Shown: positions 1 to 10,960 of the stretch, piece by piece
Numbering within the stretch: the stretch's first letter is position 1
How the letters are laid out: each line of letters begins with the position of its first letter
Source: Bagarius yarrelli
Taxonomy: Eukaryota; Chordata; Actinopteri; Siluriformes; Sisoridae
Length of the DNA: 64,000 bases
Direction: 5' to 3'
Assembly (NCBI GenBank): GCA_005784505.1
Contig: VCAZ01000005.1
Coordinates: 3,212,501 to 3,276,500, forward strand
Program-made: the position numbers and the translations under genes
Notes under the pieces: model-generated
Seen by the model: the letters and a program-made list of their open reading frames with translations, nothing else
Told to the model about the DNA's origin: nothing
Database searches by the model: none

Positions 1-183
1 ATGATACAGCACCCCTGGAGCAGGAGGGGTTAAGGGTCTTGCTCAAGGACCCAACAGTGGTTGGCTTGCCGGTGGTGGGGCTCGAACCCAGTTTCCAGTG
101 AACATTTTAAACTACGAAACTGGGTTCAGCAACTTAGATCAGCAACTTAACACCTTAACCATTTGAGCCCCCACTGCCCCCTA
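1..183 (-). repeat. tRNA-derived SINE, family A (cut by window start)
   Basis: Read on the minus strand, the tRNA-like head has a box-A-like TGGCTCAAATGG form (here gggctcaaatggttaag) and a GGTTCGAGCCCC box-B-like segment. The body reads GGGTCCTTGAGCAAGACCCTTAACCCCTCC... CAGGGGTGCTGTATCAT. The same body recurs at five other places. The 3' part is outside the window. Confidence 0.8.
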
Positions 184-1064
184 ATTTTTTCTTTGTTTAG
201 ATTTCTTTTTCCTTTCTCAATATTTTTTGTATTTAGATTGTATTTTCTTTTCTTAACATTTTCTGTGTTTGGATGGATTTGTTTATTTTTTTTTTTTTTC
301 CCTCTTACCAGAGCTGCGCCCCATACCTGGTGCTACCTAAATGACTGCACGCCGACTGCTGAGCTCTTTGTTCCTTTATAGGCGTGCTGTCAGGTGCCTC
401 GTATTATGCTAATAAGCATCATGGCGGCGTTGCCTGGTAACCGCGCTTGGTTGCCATAACAGGCATGCCTGACTGAAAATCTGTAGAGTAGTTTTACGTG
501 AATTTGCCCTTTCCCAAAAAAATTGAAAGAAAGACCTACAGAAATTCTTGGTTCTCTAACAAAGGCCGGAAATGTTTTTGTGCACTTTGCACATATGAGT
601 GCTATAAGTGGCTAACAGCTAGCATAAAGCACAACAAGCTATTTTATTAACCCAGTTTACTTTTTAACATAAGAAAAGTACTGATAATAAAATGATTTTG
701 GCTTTGACAGTCTAAACAACTCTACTATGGCAGCTTTTAAACAGCAAACCTTAGAGTGCTATATAAAGTCAGTCGTGCATGATATTCACGTTATTTTCAT
801 ATAGCTGCGTCAGCTGTAACAGAGATGTGTGTGCATGTGGTTTACAGTTGCTTACTGAAGGCACAAACTGAAACCCTATAGTATGCCACTGACTTTGGTA
901 TAACAGATACAGTACAATCTTTTGTAATTTATGGTAAGGGATTGTCACATGCTAAACACTACATAATATATACTGCTGCAACCCTGTGCAACCCTGACTA
1001 ACCTGTTTCCCAGTAACTCTATAAGTATTTCGACTATTACCAGTAATTCAGCTTCCAAATAGTT

Positions 1065-2175
1065 AAATAAAAATAAGATTATTTATATAGCACCATTAAT
1101 TACAGTTTCTGTTGAATAATGTGCTATCAATAATTTACGTTGACCAAGTGTAAAAACAGAAAAACCCATACAGGCAACAAAGAAGAAAGTTACATCAGCC
1201 ATATCATTTAAAAAATAAAAATGTCTTTGAGTTGGACCAAAAAAAACTAAAAAAAAAAAAGAAGCTTGTCTGTTGGATTTTGGCTAGGCGTTCCAAAGCC
1301 TGGGGGCGTCAAGCAGAAAGATCACCCCTGTATTTTAGCACTGACATAGGAGTAAACAATGGATCCTGTTTTGAAGACCGAAGGGCTCTTTTGGGTTGAT
1401 ACTCAGTCAATAACTCACAGAGATTAGTGGGAGCCAATTCATTTAAAGATTTGTAGACAAGATCTATTGTAAAACGTACAGGAAGCCAGTGTGATGAGCG
1501 TGAAATGGGAGTGATATGCTCCCTCTTTTTAACACCACTCAAAAATTGAGCGGCAGCATTTTAAACGAGCTGCAGACGGGATAGAGCTGTATTAGTCTAG
1601 CCTAGATAAAATAAAAGCCTTAATTACTTGTCAAAATAATTAAAAGAAAAAAAAGGCTTTGCTTTAAAGAGCAACTGCAGCCGAAAAAAACAAGCTTTGA
1701 CAACTGAATATATTTGACGGTGAAACTTTAAGCCATAGTCAAAAATAAAACCAAGGTTTTTTTTACCCATGAATTCAGACACAAAGACATCCCACCCAAA
1801 TCAATTTCTGGGAATTTGAAAGCTTAGATAAACAAAAACTATAATTTCAGTTTTCTTTTCATAAAAAATGTAATGAAAGCCAAACCTTCATATCTGCCAA
1901 ACATGCCATGAGAGACTCCAGACCTACAAAATTGAGTTTGACAGGCAAATACACCTGGGTGTCATCCGCATAAGAGTGAAACGACAAACCATGATTTGTA
2001 TAAACTGAGCCAAGAGGGAGCATATAGAGAGAAAAGAGAAAAGGATCCAAAATAGAACCCTGGGGGACCCCACAGAGCAAAAAGGCATTACTCCAGTGGT
2101 GTTCACCAATCTTGACTGAAAAACATCATATGAAACATTGGCAATAGATGGCATCACTTTATGAAACATTGATTA
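1065..2175 (-). pseudogene. L2-like LINE remnant with reverse-transcriptase fragments
   Basis: Read on the minus strand, about 2080-1859 encodes CGVPQGSILDPFLFSLYMLP, then FHSYADDTQVYLP: the GVPQGS and YADD motifs of a non-LTR reverse transcriptase. Further along, about 1530-1309 encodes HITPISRSSHWLPVRFTIDL and LVYKSLNELAPTNL, the usual text at the end of the RT of fish L2/Maui-type elements. The part between is stop-ridden, and a frameshift lies just before GVPQGS. The low-coordinate end (ttatttatatagcacc) looks like its 3' UTR. Decayed and 5'-truncated. Confidence 0.8.
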
Positions 2176-3449
2176 AAAGAATCTTTGATATCTAAGGCGA
2201 TTTTCACCTTTCAATGCAACTATGTTACATAGCATCAATAGCACATTTGCCCAGGCTTCAACAAAGGCTAACTTTTTTTTTCTCCGACCGAAGAGAGCAT
2301 TGTTGTGCCGACCTTTAAATACGGTGCGGTCTGAAAATACAGAATAATCATTTCGTCTAGCGTCCATTGATTATTGCACTGTTTTTACTTCCCATTCCAG
2401 TTAGTACATCTACCTTGGGTTGTTTTGCCGGTTGTCAAAAAATCAGATATAGTTAGTGTGAATATTACCTTAGTTTGGGGAAGTTGTAGCTTAGTGGTTA
2501 AGGTTAAGGATGTAGCAGACTCAAAAAAAAAACATACTGTAGCACATTATCATTCAGGACAACAGTCCCCTCACTTATTAATGTATCGTTCTTGGTGTGT
2601 CTTTGTATTCCAGACACACTTCCAGTCGAACATTTGTTTACCTCAATTGATTTGTATGTCTTATGACATGCAGATTAATGTAAAGGCCGCCTTCTTATGC
2701 CTGCTTGAGACGCAATGACTTATTCAGAGAGAGAGATTTAGAATTATGGTCGCATGTACTGTGACACTAAATGGCCAGTTGCATTTGGTAATAAATGATT
2801 TAACACATTTGTTTTACTGCAGCTCATGCAGAGCTTTTGTGTGACTGATGATGTTCTGTGGGTTTTAGAAAGAATAATGTTCATATGTATCAGTACTGGA
2901 ATGAATTTAATCATGGTGTCAGGGTGTTTATGAACCTAGAAGAAAATATTAGTCAGGCTTTTCTTTTACTCTATGTGGATACTGAGGCAGTAAATTGTGT
3001 ATCCTTTTTTTTTTAGCCCACTATGACAGCTGAACCCATACAAATGCTTCTCGCCAGCATTTATGTCATGATCTTAAATTATCTTTTGCCTCATAGTGCA
3101 CATTATGTTACTACATGCCTTACCAAGCACCAATAGACCTTGTTCCAGTTGTTTTTTTAAGTCACCATCTAATGAGGGCTATGTCTGCTTTAAGAATCTT
3201 TTATTTAAGCAAGAATGTTTTTGAAAATTTGGGTTAGATATTTTAAAATATTTATTTTAAAAATAAATGTCTTAAATATAAAACAAAACCCTTCTGTTCA
3301 GGTATTGCATTAGGAAATTTTTATCTGATCTTTGTGGAGAAAAACTTGTCACCACTTCTTTAGCACTGTGATGTGGATTTTATTCTCAAGAGACAAGTTG
3401 TTATTCAAACTGTTTGTGTGCTGGGATCATTTAGTTGTAGTTGTTAAAA

Positions 3450-4375
3450 GAATTAGGAAGGTTACAGATTACAAATGACTCTAACTGTAACTTTTTACTT
3501 TACTTAATACTTTTTTTAATTTCTTTTAGTTTTCTACTGGATATTTTTTAACTTTTATACCGGGAAGGGTTGAGGTCTTTGTACACCACATTTTTAATAT
3601 TTGTTATAAAAGAAAATTTTATTTATGAATGTCAGTGGCTCATTTTGATACTTTGCTAGCATTACTGGAGCCACATGTTAAAACAGAAGACCACCAATTT
3701 CCATGAACCAGTTGATTCTGTACATAGACTTGCAGTATGTCCAAGGTATGGGCACACACGCTCACATACTAAACTGCAATATTGAAAAGGTGTCCGGGAA
3801 GCATTAAAACCATCTTACAATATGCCACAGCAGTGCTATGCCATTCTGGATTGTGTCATGCACAAAACTCCTATTAAAACTGTTAAAACTCCTATGAAAA
3901 CTCCTATTAAAATGCTTTCTATGGATACAAAAAAGCAAACCCAGTCTGAATTGTTAATTATTTTTTTTATGAAGAACGACGTGGGGTCGTATTTATTTTT
4001 TAACATACACAAAAATACAGATCCAAATTTCAGACTCAGTGTGTGAGAACCTTAACTCTTCGACAGGGTGTTGTAACCTGAAGCTTTCAGTGGTAATGTG
4101 GATTAATGTAACTGGCAGACGTGGTGCACAGAAAATTTAAACCAATGAACCAATCAAAAGCTTTAGAATAGCACACCTTTGATAAATGCTAATAGCAGAA
4201 GGCATCATGCAAATTAAAAACAGGCAAAGCAACAGAAAATTAAGATTAGTCCACAAAAAGGTTTTTAAAGAAAATATTTAAATTTAACCCTATTTCGTAA
4301 TCTTTTCCTGAGTAACTGTAACTAATTACTGTCAGACTTGATTTAAATTACGTAACACCGTTACATGATTTGTGA
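3450..4375. mobile_element. Probable non-autonomous hAT-like element
   Basis: The left side reads GGTTACAGATTACAAATGACTCTAACTGTAACTTTTTACTTTACTT and the right side GAGTAACTGTAACTAATTACTGTCAG...TTACGTAACACCGTTACATG. Both are typical of the 'taactgtaactaattac' repeats common in fish. The inside (for example gccacagcagtgctatgcc) encodes nothing I recognise. Boundaries are approximate. Confidence 0.45.
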
Positions 4376-4525
4376 GTAAATTGTGTGAAATGTTAAGTTT
4401 TAAATAATAATGGTTAAGTGTTACCCCCGGGTAAAATACAAGCAGGGGAAACTAGTTAACCAAGAAATTTATTGACAAGCTGCTTTGAATAACCTGTTAA
4501 AGAAACCTTTCATTTTTCTGCTCTG

Positions 4526-4650
4526 GATGACAATGATAATGATGATGAGGACGACAATGAAAATTCTGATGATGAAGATGATGACAACATTGATGATGAT
4601 AATGATTCAGATGATTAAGGAGAAGAAAAAGAAGATGATAATGATAATGA
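4526..4650 (+). repeat. Imperfect GAT/GAC/AAT repeat, acidic if read in frame
   Basis: A purine-rich stretch of GAT, GAC, GAA and AAT triplets. From 4526 it reads as 31 Asp/Glu/Asn/Ser codons before a stop at 4619-4621. Probably a decayed (GAT)n microsatellite. No splice site or flanking coding sequence supports an exon. Confidence 0.6.
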
Positions 4651-5329
4651 GTTATACAAATATAATATAAAGCTTATCATTTTTTACCAGGGCAACATCA
4701 TACTGGCTCATATAAAAATAAAAAAATGTTTTTATATGGAAATCATTCTCTTCTTTTAAAAGTAAAAAGCAATAAAAAGCCCAATTTACAACAGCTGCAG
4801 TAGATGAAGTGTCACACAATGCTGCAAAAGCACGGCAGCAGCATCGCGTTTATTGTGCGCTGATGTTTTTCAGCCCAGATCGATGCGCTGTGTGTATTGT
4901 AGAGCATGTAGCATGATGCACACACATTTTTAGTTCTATTCTCCCATGAATTCCAGCAAGGAACACAAAACGCAATAACTGGAACAGCTCATGAGTAAAA
5001 AGGGAGAGTTTTAATGTTTAATGTGTTTACAGTAAGCTGGCTGATAGATTTTATATACGGATGTTTGATTAGAGAGAATTTGTTGAATATTTTATTGATG
5101 AATCCAGCACAATGATCATATGAATTTTTTTATGCGTTACATACATACATTACAATTTCAACATTATGTCAGCAAATAATTATGGCATTTCCACCTCGAC
5201 TGTCGACTGTGATTAACGTCATTTACTAATACAAACACATCCCATAATATACTGTAGTTCCACCCGGACACTAATTGACAGGTTTCAATGTAAGGCTTTG
5301 GAAATGAAAATAAGCACAGTAGGGCTGTG

Positions 5330-5610
5330 CATACACACCAATCAGCCATGACATTAAGCCCTCTAACAGGCAAAGTAAATTACATTCATAATTTTATTAC
5401 TAAGACACTCATCAAGGATTTAGTATTTTAGACAGCAAGTGAACTGACAGTTCTGAAATGTCATGTGTTGAAACATGGATCAGAAAAAAATGTTGTCAGG
5501 ATTAGAGGGACTTTGACAAGGACCAAATTGTGACAGACAACCTGAGTCAGAGCATCTCTAAAACAGCAATTCTTGTGGGGCACTACTGTTGTGCAGTGGT
5601 TATTACCTAT
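5330..5610 (+). mobile_element. Tc1-like transposon, left part, interrupted copy 1
   Basis: It begins CACCAATCAGCCATGACATTAAG (typical 'gatcagccataacatta' Tc1 end) and continues with TTTGACAAGGACCAAATTGTGACAG, CAGAGCATCTCTAAAACAGCAATTCTTGTGGGG and GTGCAGTGGTTATTACCTAT, the start of a transposase with its helix-turn-helix region. A later piece of the same kind resumes at about 6215. The coding sequence is destroyed. Confidence 0.75.
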
Positions 5611-5651
5611 TCGAGTATGCGACTGGAGTGGAGTAGGAGTGGTGTGATATT

Positions 5652-5655
5652 TTAA

Positions 5656-5686
<31 letters not shown>

Positions 5687-5698
5687 GTGATAATAACA
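5652..5698. repeat. (AAT)n microsatellite
   Basis: A run of about eleven AAT/ATA units directly before the family C SINE, possibly derived from the A-rich target or tail. Confidence 0.9.
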
Positions 5699-5699
5699 A

Positions 5700-6025
5700 G
5701 GGCAGTAGTGTCTTAGTGGTTAGCACTGTCGCCTCACAGCAAGAAGGCCGGGGTTTGATTCCTGGGAAGGGAGTTTGCATGTTGTCCCCATGCTTGTGTG
5801 TGTACTCCAGGTACTCCTGTTTCCTCCCACAGTACAAAAACATGTATGTTAGGTTGTTTGGTGATGTGTGTGTGTGTAGTCCTGTGATGGCCTGGCGACC
5901 TGTTGAGGATGTACCCCTCCTGCCTTTTGCCCTTTTAGAGACAGCTGGGATAGGCTCAGGCAGATCCATGTGACCCCGAATTAGGGAATAAGCGGGTATA
6001 GAAGATAAATAAGTAGATGAATATA
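5700..6025 (+). repeat. SINE-like repeat, family C (longest copy)
   Basis: The head GGCAGTAGTGTCTTAGTGGTTAGCACTGTCGCCTCACAGCAAGAAGG has tRNA-like character. TTTCCTCCCACAGTACAAAAACATGTATGTTAGG, GTGTACCCCTCCTGCC-like text and GACCCCGAATTAGGGAATAAGCGGGTATAGAAGATAAATAA follow. This is one of the commonest sequence types in fish genomes. It lies within an older Tc1-like copy. Confidence 0.87.
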
Positions 6026-6214
6026 ATTACAGTGGAGTGTGAATTGGGCAAAGATTTTTCCATAGAGCAAAAAGTAAGTGAGGAGGCAGCAGGGAGTAAG
6101 AGAAGGAGCAGGAAATAGTAATCCAGAGCAGAGCTGAAGCAGATCCATTCTATAATAAATTATAACCTTTTTAATGCTCCACTTCTCTCACATACTTTCG
6201 TATGTACTAAAAAT

Positions 6215-6325
6215 AATTTAAGGTAGAACAACAAGTAAACCAGCGACAGGGTAATAAGTAATGACGGCTTACTTATGTCCACCCAATAATCCATCTTCAA
6301 TAAGATTCTCAATTCTTCACCCAAA
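6215..6325 (+). mobile_element. Tc1-like transposon, continuation of copy 1
   Basis: AACAACAAGTAAACCAGCGACAGGGTAATAAGTAATGACGGCTTACTTATGTCC matches what should follow the 5330-5610 piece. The gap is occupied by an (AAT)n run and a family C SINE. Confidence 0.55.
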
Positions 6326-8424
6326 ACCCCAGCTAGCTTGCAGTCCTACATATAAACAGTAAAGCCACTTTTTGAAATCACTTTCTTTTATTTGGTTTTC
6401 CATAGTGATTAAAAAGTTTTGTGTTTATTTTAATTAAATAGTAAATAGTGCTTTTTATTATTTGCTTAGCACGGTTGCCTAACACAAAATACGTGTTTTT
6501 AATGTGTCACAATACAAAATCATCCAAATCCAATTTAATTTCCGTCACTGATCAGACCATCAGAATGTCTAAACACAGGTTCTAATTCTGTAGTGGAGAA
6601 ACCTGAGGCAAAGCCCTGCAGGAGAGCCGTCGACTTCAAATGTTTTAAACTGGCACCTTTTTCTTTAAAAAGCAGATTGCGAGGTGTTAAAACAGTCTAG
6701 TAAGAGCAGCATGAAGAATTTGGGCTAAAAGTGTGTGTTTTTGTGTGAATAGTGGGTGAAGGTCTTTTGTGGCTTGTTTTCTGCTTGCGGTTGATAATAT
6801 ACTGCGCGCTGATGAAAAATGGACAAAGGCATGTTGTTCCTATTGAGTCCCATTGATTTTCTTCTGCTCTAATGATTGATTTTCTTCCTGACCATTAATC
6901 CCACTCTTACTTTATCTCCCTCTCATTGGCAACACTGCTGCCTAGCTCGGGTTGATCTTTACTAAAAAATAAAAAAATAGGTATTGAACATAATTTAGTT
7001 TACACATCATAGCCTGTAGTTATTTATATCCTTTGATAAAATTGTACTTTTACACACTTCTTGGTCACTTTGTTTTAAACATTTTTTTTAAAGATAAACT
7101 TTTTTAAAGCAGAGTCTGCCTCAGCTAAGTAAAAGTCTACATTGATTTCTGCAATCCTGTGAGAGTCTTTATACTGGTCTTTATATTGGTCTGTCTGTTG
7201 TGCTCAGCATGAATGTATTGGTTGTATGAGAGCTTACAGTTTATTGCAACAATGCTTAGTGGACTATTCTGTGGAAACCGCAGCCTGCTTCAGAGACTTC
7301 CTGAGGCTGCAGAAATTCAACAGTTCTCTCAAATGTGTGTCTCAGTTGCATTCTTCAGTCTGGCTAATAGTGTAGAAAGAATTATGTTAAAATATATTCA
7401 TTTAAGAGATAGTTTTGTTAGTCGGGGTCAGACGTTAGATTTAGAGGTAGACTGGCAAAATGGAGTTCGGAACATAATGGATATCTTATTTTTTTTTATT
7501 CTTGTGTGATGCATATACAGGATGGGTGAAACCAACTAGGCATTACAATTTATAAATATGTTTATATTTCTAATTTTATTCAAACAAGACCAGCCTGTTA
7601 CCTTACAAATGAGGGACAGAGATCCCCCGAAAAGTCAAGGCCCTGGAGGCCGCAATACCCTTGGTTGAGTGCCTATGAGAAAAGGAAGTTAGAGGCTTCA
7701 TAAGCTAGAGTGATGGTCTTAAACACCCATCACCCATCAAGACCTTGATTTTGCAGAGTGTAGTTTTGAGCCATCACACATAAGCACACCGCTTGAATTG
7801 CTGTCGTTTATCTGCTGCAATTTTAGCTTTTCTTTAGACATTTTTTATCCTTTTTTTTCTCACACATACACATGCTGAAGAAAAACAGATTACCGCAGCA
7901 CACATGCTGTTACTTCCTGGTCGATGACTTCACGTGATGTAATGCCTTTTAATTAGCCGGATTTTACACATGCTTCAGGCAGCTGTTTCAACGCGTTTCA
8001 AGTTCCTAAAGAGGAACCTATTTACTGTCGTCTATTTAAAGACAATGTTTTCATAATGACTCCAGTAATATTAAAAGTTCTATAGCTATTAAGCTATATA
8101 GCTATTAAATGTTGCCTAGTTAACTTAATTAATTAAACTGTGCCAACCTCGTGGTGCTGGTAATAAACCCAGATCTTCCAATTAGCAGTTCAACAACTCT
8201 TTATTTTGGTGTTTTATTAAGCTTTTAGAACAGTTAAACAGCAACATGCTTTCATTTTTTTAGTGAGTCTACCTCTAAATATTCCTAATGTGTAGCATAT
8301 TTTATTTTATTAGATGCATAAGATAATTATTAGATAATTCATCCTATTTCTAGACATCCTTTTACTCTATTAGCAAAAAATGTTCTTTTTATCATTTAGA
8401 AGTAAATGCTTAAAATGAACACAG

Positions 8425-8630
8425 TGGGTCTGTGCAGACAGCCATAACATTTAAAAAAGCTTAGAGAGAAAGTACATAACACTGATTATTTCCCTATTAA
8501 CAGCACTTGTAAATGGGTCGAATTAATTAGACAGCAAGGTAACAGTTAGTTTCCAAAGTTGATGTGTTGAAACCAGAAAAAATATTTGTGAAAAGCTTTG
8601 ATTTGTCTAATTGTGACAGCTGCAGTATAT
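8425..8630 (+). mobile_element. Tc1-like transposon, left part, interrupted copy 2
   Basis: GTGCAGACAGCCATAACATTTAAAAAAGC, ACATAACACTGATTATTTCC, AGACAGCAAGGTAACAGTT and TTGATGTGTTGAAACC match the same segment of copy 1 at 5330. It ends at CTAATTGTGACAG, where LINE sequence starts. About 110 bases of matching Tc1 sequence resume at about 9645. Confidence 0.7.
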
Positions 8631-9620
8631 TTACATTTGCCGTATTCAGTAGACGCTTTAATTCAGAATAGTGTACAAAACTGCTTTAAGCCTCATCAGT
8701 TAACAGCTCAAGTGCTATGTATTTGAGAAAGAGTTGTATCTTCAATTGTCTCTTGAAGACTGCCAGTAACACTGTTGTTTTGACATTAATGGAAAGTTAA
8801 TCCCACCATCTTGGTTCCAGAGGGTCTTGAGACAGACCTACCTTGGGTCTTAGGGGATGGTGTGAACAGTCGTGTGGTGCTTGTGGATTTGAGGGAGCGT
8901 GGTGCAATGCGAGGAGTGATAAGTGCTTGGATATATTAAGGTGCTGCTCTGTTTTTGGCTTTGTAGGCAAAGTCAGTGGCTGGAACCCAGCAGTGGGACC
9001 CAGAATTTTGGGAGGTGGTAAACAACTTGTGCAGCTGCATTCTGAATCATCTGCAGAGGACGAATTGCACTCATGGATAGACCTGCCAGAAGCAAGTTGC
9101 AGTTGTTCAACTCAGAAATGACAAAAGACTGCACAAGCAACTGAGTGGCCTGAGTAGACAGGAATCATCAAATCCATCTGATGTTGTAGCGGATAAACTG
9201 GCAAGATTAACTGCCAGTTTAACGTCTACAAAGGAGAGGAAAAAGCTGTGATAAATAGCAGTTCTGTTTTGCTAGGATTAATTTTCAGATGAAAAGCTGC
9301 CATCCACACTGATTTGTCAGACAAGCATGCTGAAATTTAAGCAGAAGGAGAAAAGGAAAAGACAAGTTGGGTGACATCTGCATAACACTGGTAGAAGAAC
9401 CCATGTGAGAAAATAACTTTACCAATTCAGTGGGTATAAAGGGTGAAAAGGAGAGGAGTACTGAGCCTTGTGGGATACATAATGTTGTGGTTGACTATGA
9501 CTAACACAGCTCTGAGGTCCAGGAGGATGAGGACAGATAACAGTTTGGAAGATCTGAAGGCATGTAGCTTTTCATTAGCCATCAAGAGTGTAGCTAAATG
9601 GGCCAGAGCATATTTATAAT
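8630..9620 (-). pseudogene. L2-like LINE remnant nested in Tc1 copy 2
   Basis: Read on the minus strand, about 9480-9440 gives CIPQGSVLLS (GVPQGS motif) and about 9420-9370 gives HGFFYQCYADVTQL, a degenerate YADDTQL. Further along the plus-strand text gctgcattctgaatcatctgcagagg is standard antisense LINE sequence of fish. The 3' end at about 8630 (tttacatttgccgtattcagtagacgc) resembles the tail of SINE family B. No intact ORF. Confidence 0.75.
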
Positions 9621-9644
9621 AGCATAATTGTAGGTGTTTTCAGC

Positions 9645-9735
9645 TTGCAGTAGATATTATCTATTAAAAGTAATTAAAACAACCAGTGAACCAGCAACAT
9701 AGTCATAAGTGCTGAAGGTTTACTAATGTACTTCA
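9645..9735 (+). mobile_element. Tc1-like transposon, continuation of copy 2
   Basis: AACAACCAGTGAACCAGCAACATAGTCATAAGTGCTGAAGGTTTACTAATGTAC aligns with 6215-6325 and with the region after the left part of Tc1 transposases. Confidence 0.5.
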
Positions 9736-10240
9736 GGAGAGCAGATCACCTGATCTTATCCCGCAGAACAGTTAAGGTAGTATAAATTGTTGGAAAAAAA
9801 AGATAATGCTAGCTGTGAGTATAAGGCATTAGAACATACAGGACATCGCATTTTACTGTAGTCATCACACCATTAAACAGTTCTGTTACATGGCTCCTTA
9901 GACAATTTGTTGCATAGTATTCAGATGGATATGAAACTAAGACATCAAAGTAATTTGTTGTGCTTGAAAACTCAAAGGTGCAGTGTGCCAGATCGAGATT
10001 AAGCCTAGTCCCTGACTAAATTGACTCTTTTAACTAGATTAGCAGAGATCTGATTTCTCTGTCATGGTTTTAAAACGTCTGGGTCTGGTCCAGAATTTAT
10101 GAGTCCTGATTTCTTGGAAGAAGACTAAATCTACTTGAGAACTAAATTAAGGCTTAAATCAAACCTACTAGTAGGCAGGTTTAACTTCAAATTAAAGTTA
10201 TGTTGTTAGCACACATAAATTACTTGGAATATGTCGATGA

Positions 10241-10545
10241 AGACTATTGTTACCACCAGCTAGAGAAGTTCTTGCAGACAGAATTGCAGAACTGACATAT
10301 TGCGATTTTGATGAAATAAGTTTCTGCATGCATAAAATGAATGCAGTGAAGATTATTTCACTTTTAGAATGCAGGCTTTCATCTGTGACCCAAAGAGGAC
10401 GGCCTGTTCCAGTTTGTCCCCAGGTGCTCATAAAGATTTTTTTGGCATGTAATACCTTTTCATTGTGGATTTATGGGGTGTCAGTGAACCAACAGTAGGT
10501 AAAGTCATTTACAGAGTTTGCGAATAAAGACCATTTTACCTGAAC
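10241..10545 (+). pseudogene. HARBI1-like transposase fragment, N-terminal part
   Basis: The translation reads LADRIAELTYCDFDEISFC, ISLLECRLSSVTQRGRPVPV and CPQVLIKIFLACNTF, followed after a frameshift by SVNQPTVGKVIYRVCE. This order (SVTQRGRPV, then QVLI.xxFxACxTF, then xSQPTVxRVI) is that of Harbinger transposases just before the first catalytic Asp. Stops and frameshift show it is dead. Confidence 0.75.
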
Positions 10546-10639
10546 TTACCTGATTCTACAACCCAGGCTAGGTACAAGGTACCTATAAGTATGGAAATTT
10601 CCCAGAAGTCCAGATGGAAAGCATATTCCCTTTAAGAGT

Positions 10640-10960
10640 CCCCCTACTCCAGATGATCTGATGATTCCCAATTTTTCTCATCTCTTGCATCCAACATCGA
10701 CTAAACAACGGCACTACAACCAGGCCCATATGTGCCCCAGGGAGTTTAGTAGAGTACGTGATTGGTGTTTGGAAGAGTCTCTTTCAGTGCCTTTGTAAAA
10801 CACTTCAATACAAACCAAGAAAATGCTGCACTGTTATTATTACAACAGCTGTTCTTTACAACTGCCTGAATCAGCAGGGATGCCCAGATCACCCAATAGA
10901 ACATAATGACAATCCAGGTGCGCCACTATTCACAACGGACCCAAGAGAAGGTCTTACATA
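10640..10960 (+). pseudogene. HARBI1-like transposase fragment, C-terminal part
   Basis: A segment around 10700 reads RQRHYNQAHM in one frame, and the frame starting near 10758 reads IGVWKSLFQCLCKTLQYKP then RKCCTVIITTAVLYNCLNQQG. The HYNxAH ... ERxIGxWKxRFxCL ... ILATAVLHNI pattern is the C-terminal end of Harbinger nucleases. Confidence 0.8.

Noticed and set aside
163..381. 72-codon hydrophobic ORF at the window start
   Set aside because: Phe/Leu-rich translation of T-rich low-complexity DNA beginning in a SINE head. Not a credible signal anchor exon.
2374..2718. 114-codon plus-strand ORF
   Set aside because: Contains a partial SINE-head-like segment (gtagcttagtggttaagg) and no recognisable protein features.
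7213..7509. 98-codon plus-strand ORF as a possible 5' exon with a membrane segment
   Set aside because: There is a hydrophobic stretch near both ends, but no basic tail followed by a single anchor and no donor in phase 0. The sequence does not resemble B4GALNT4 stems.
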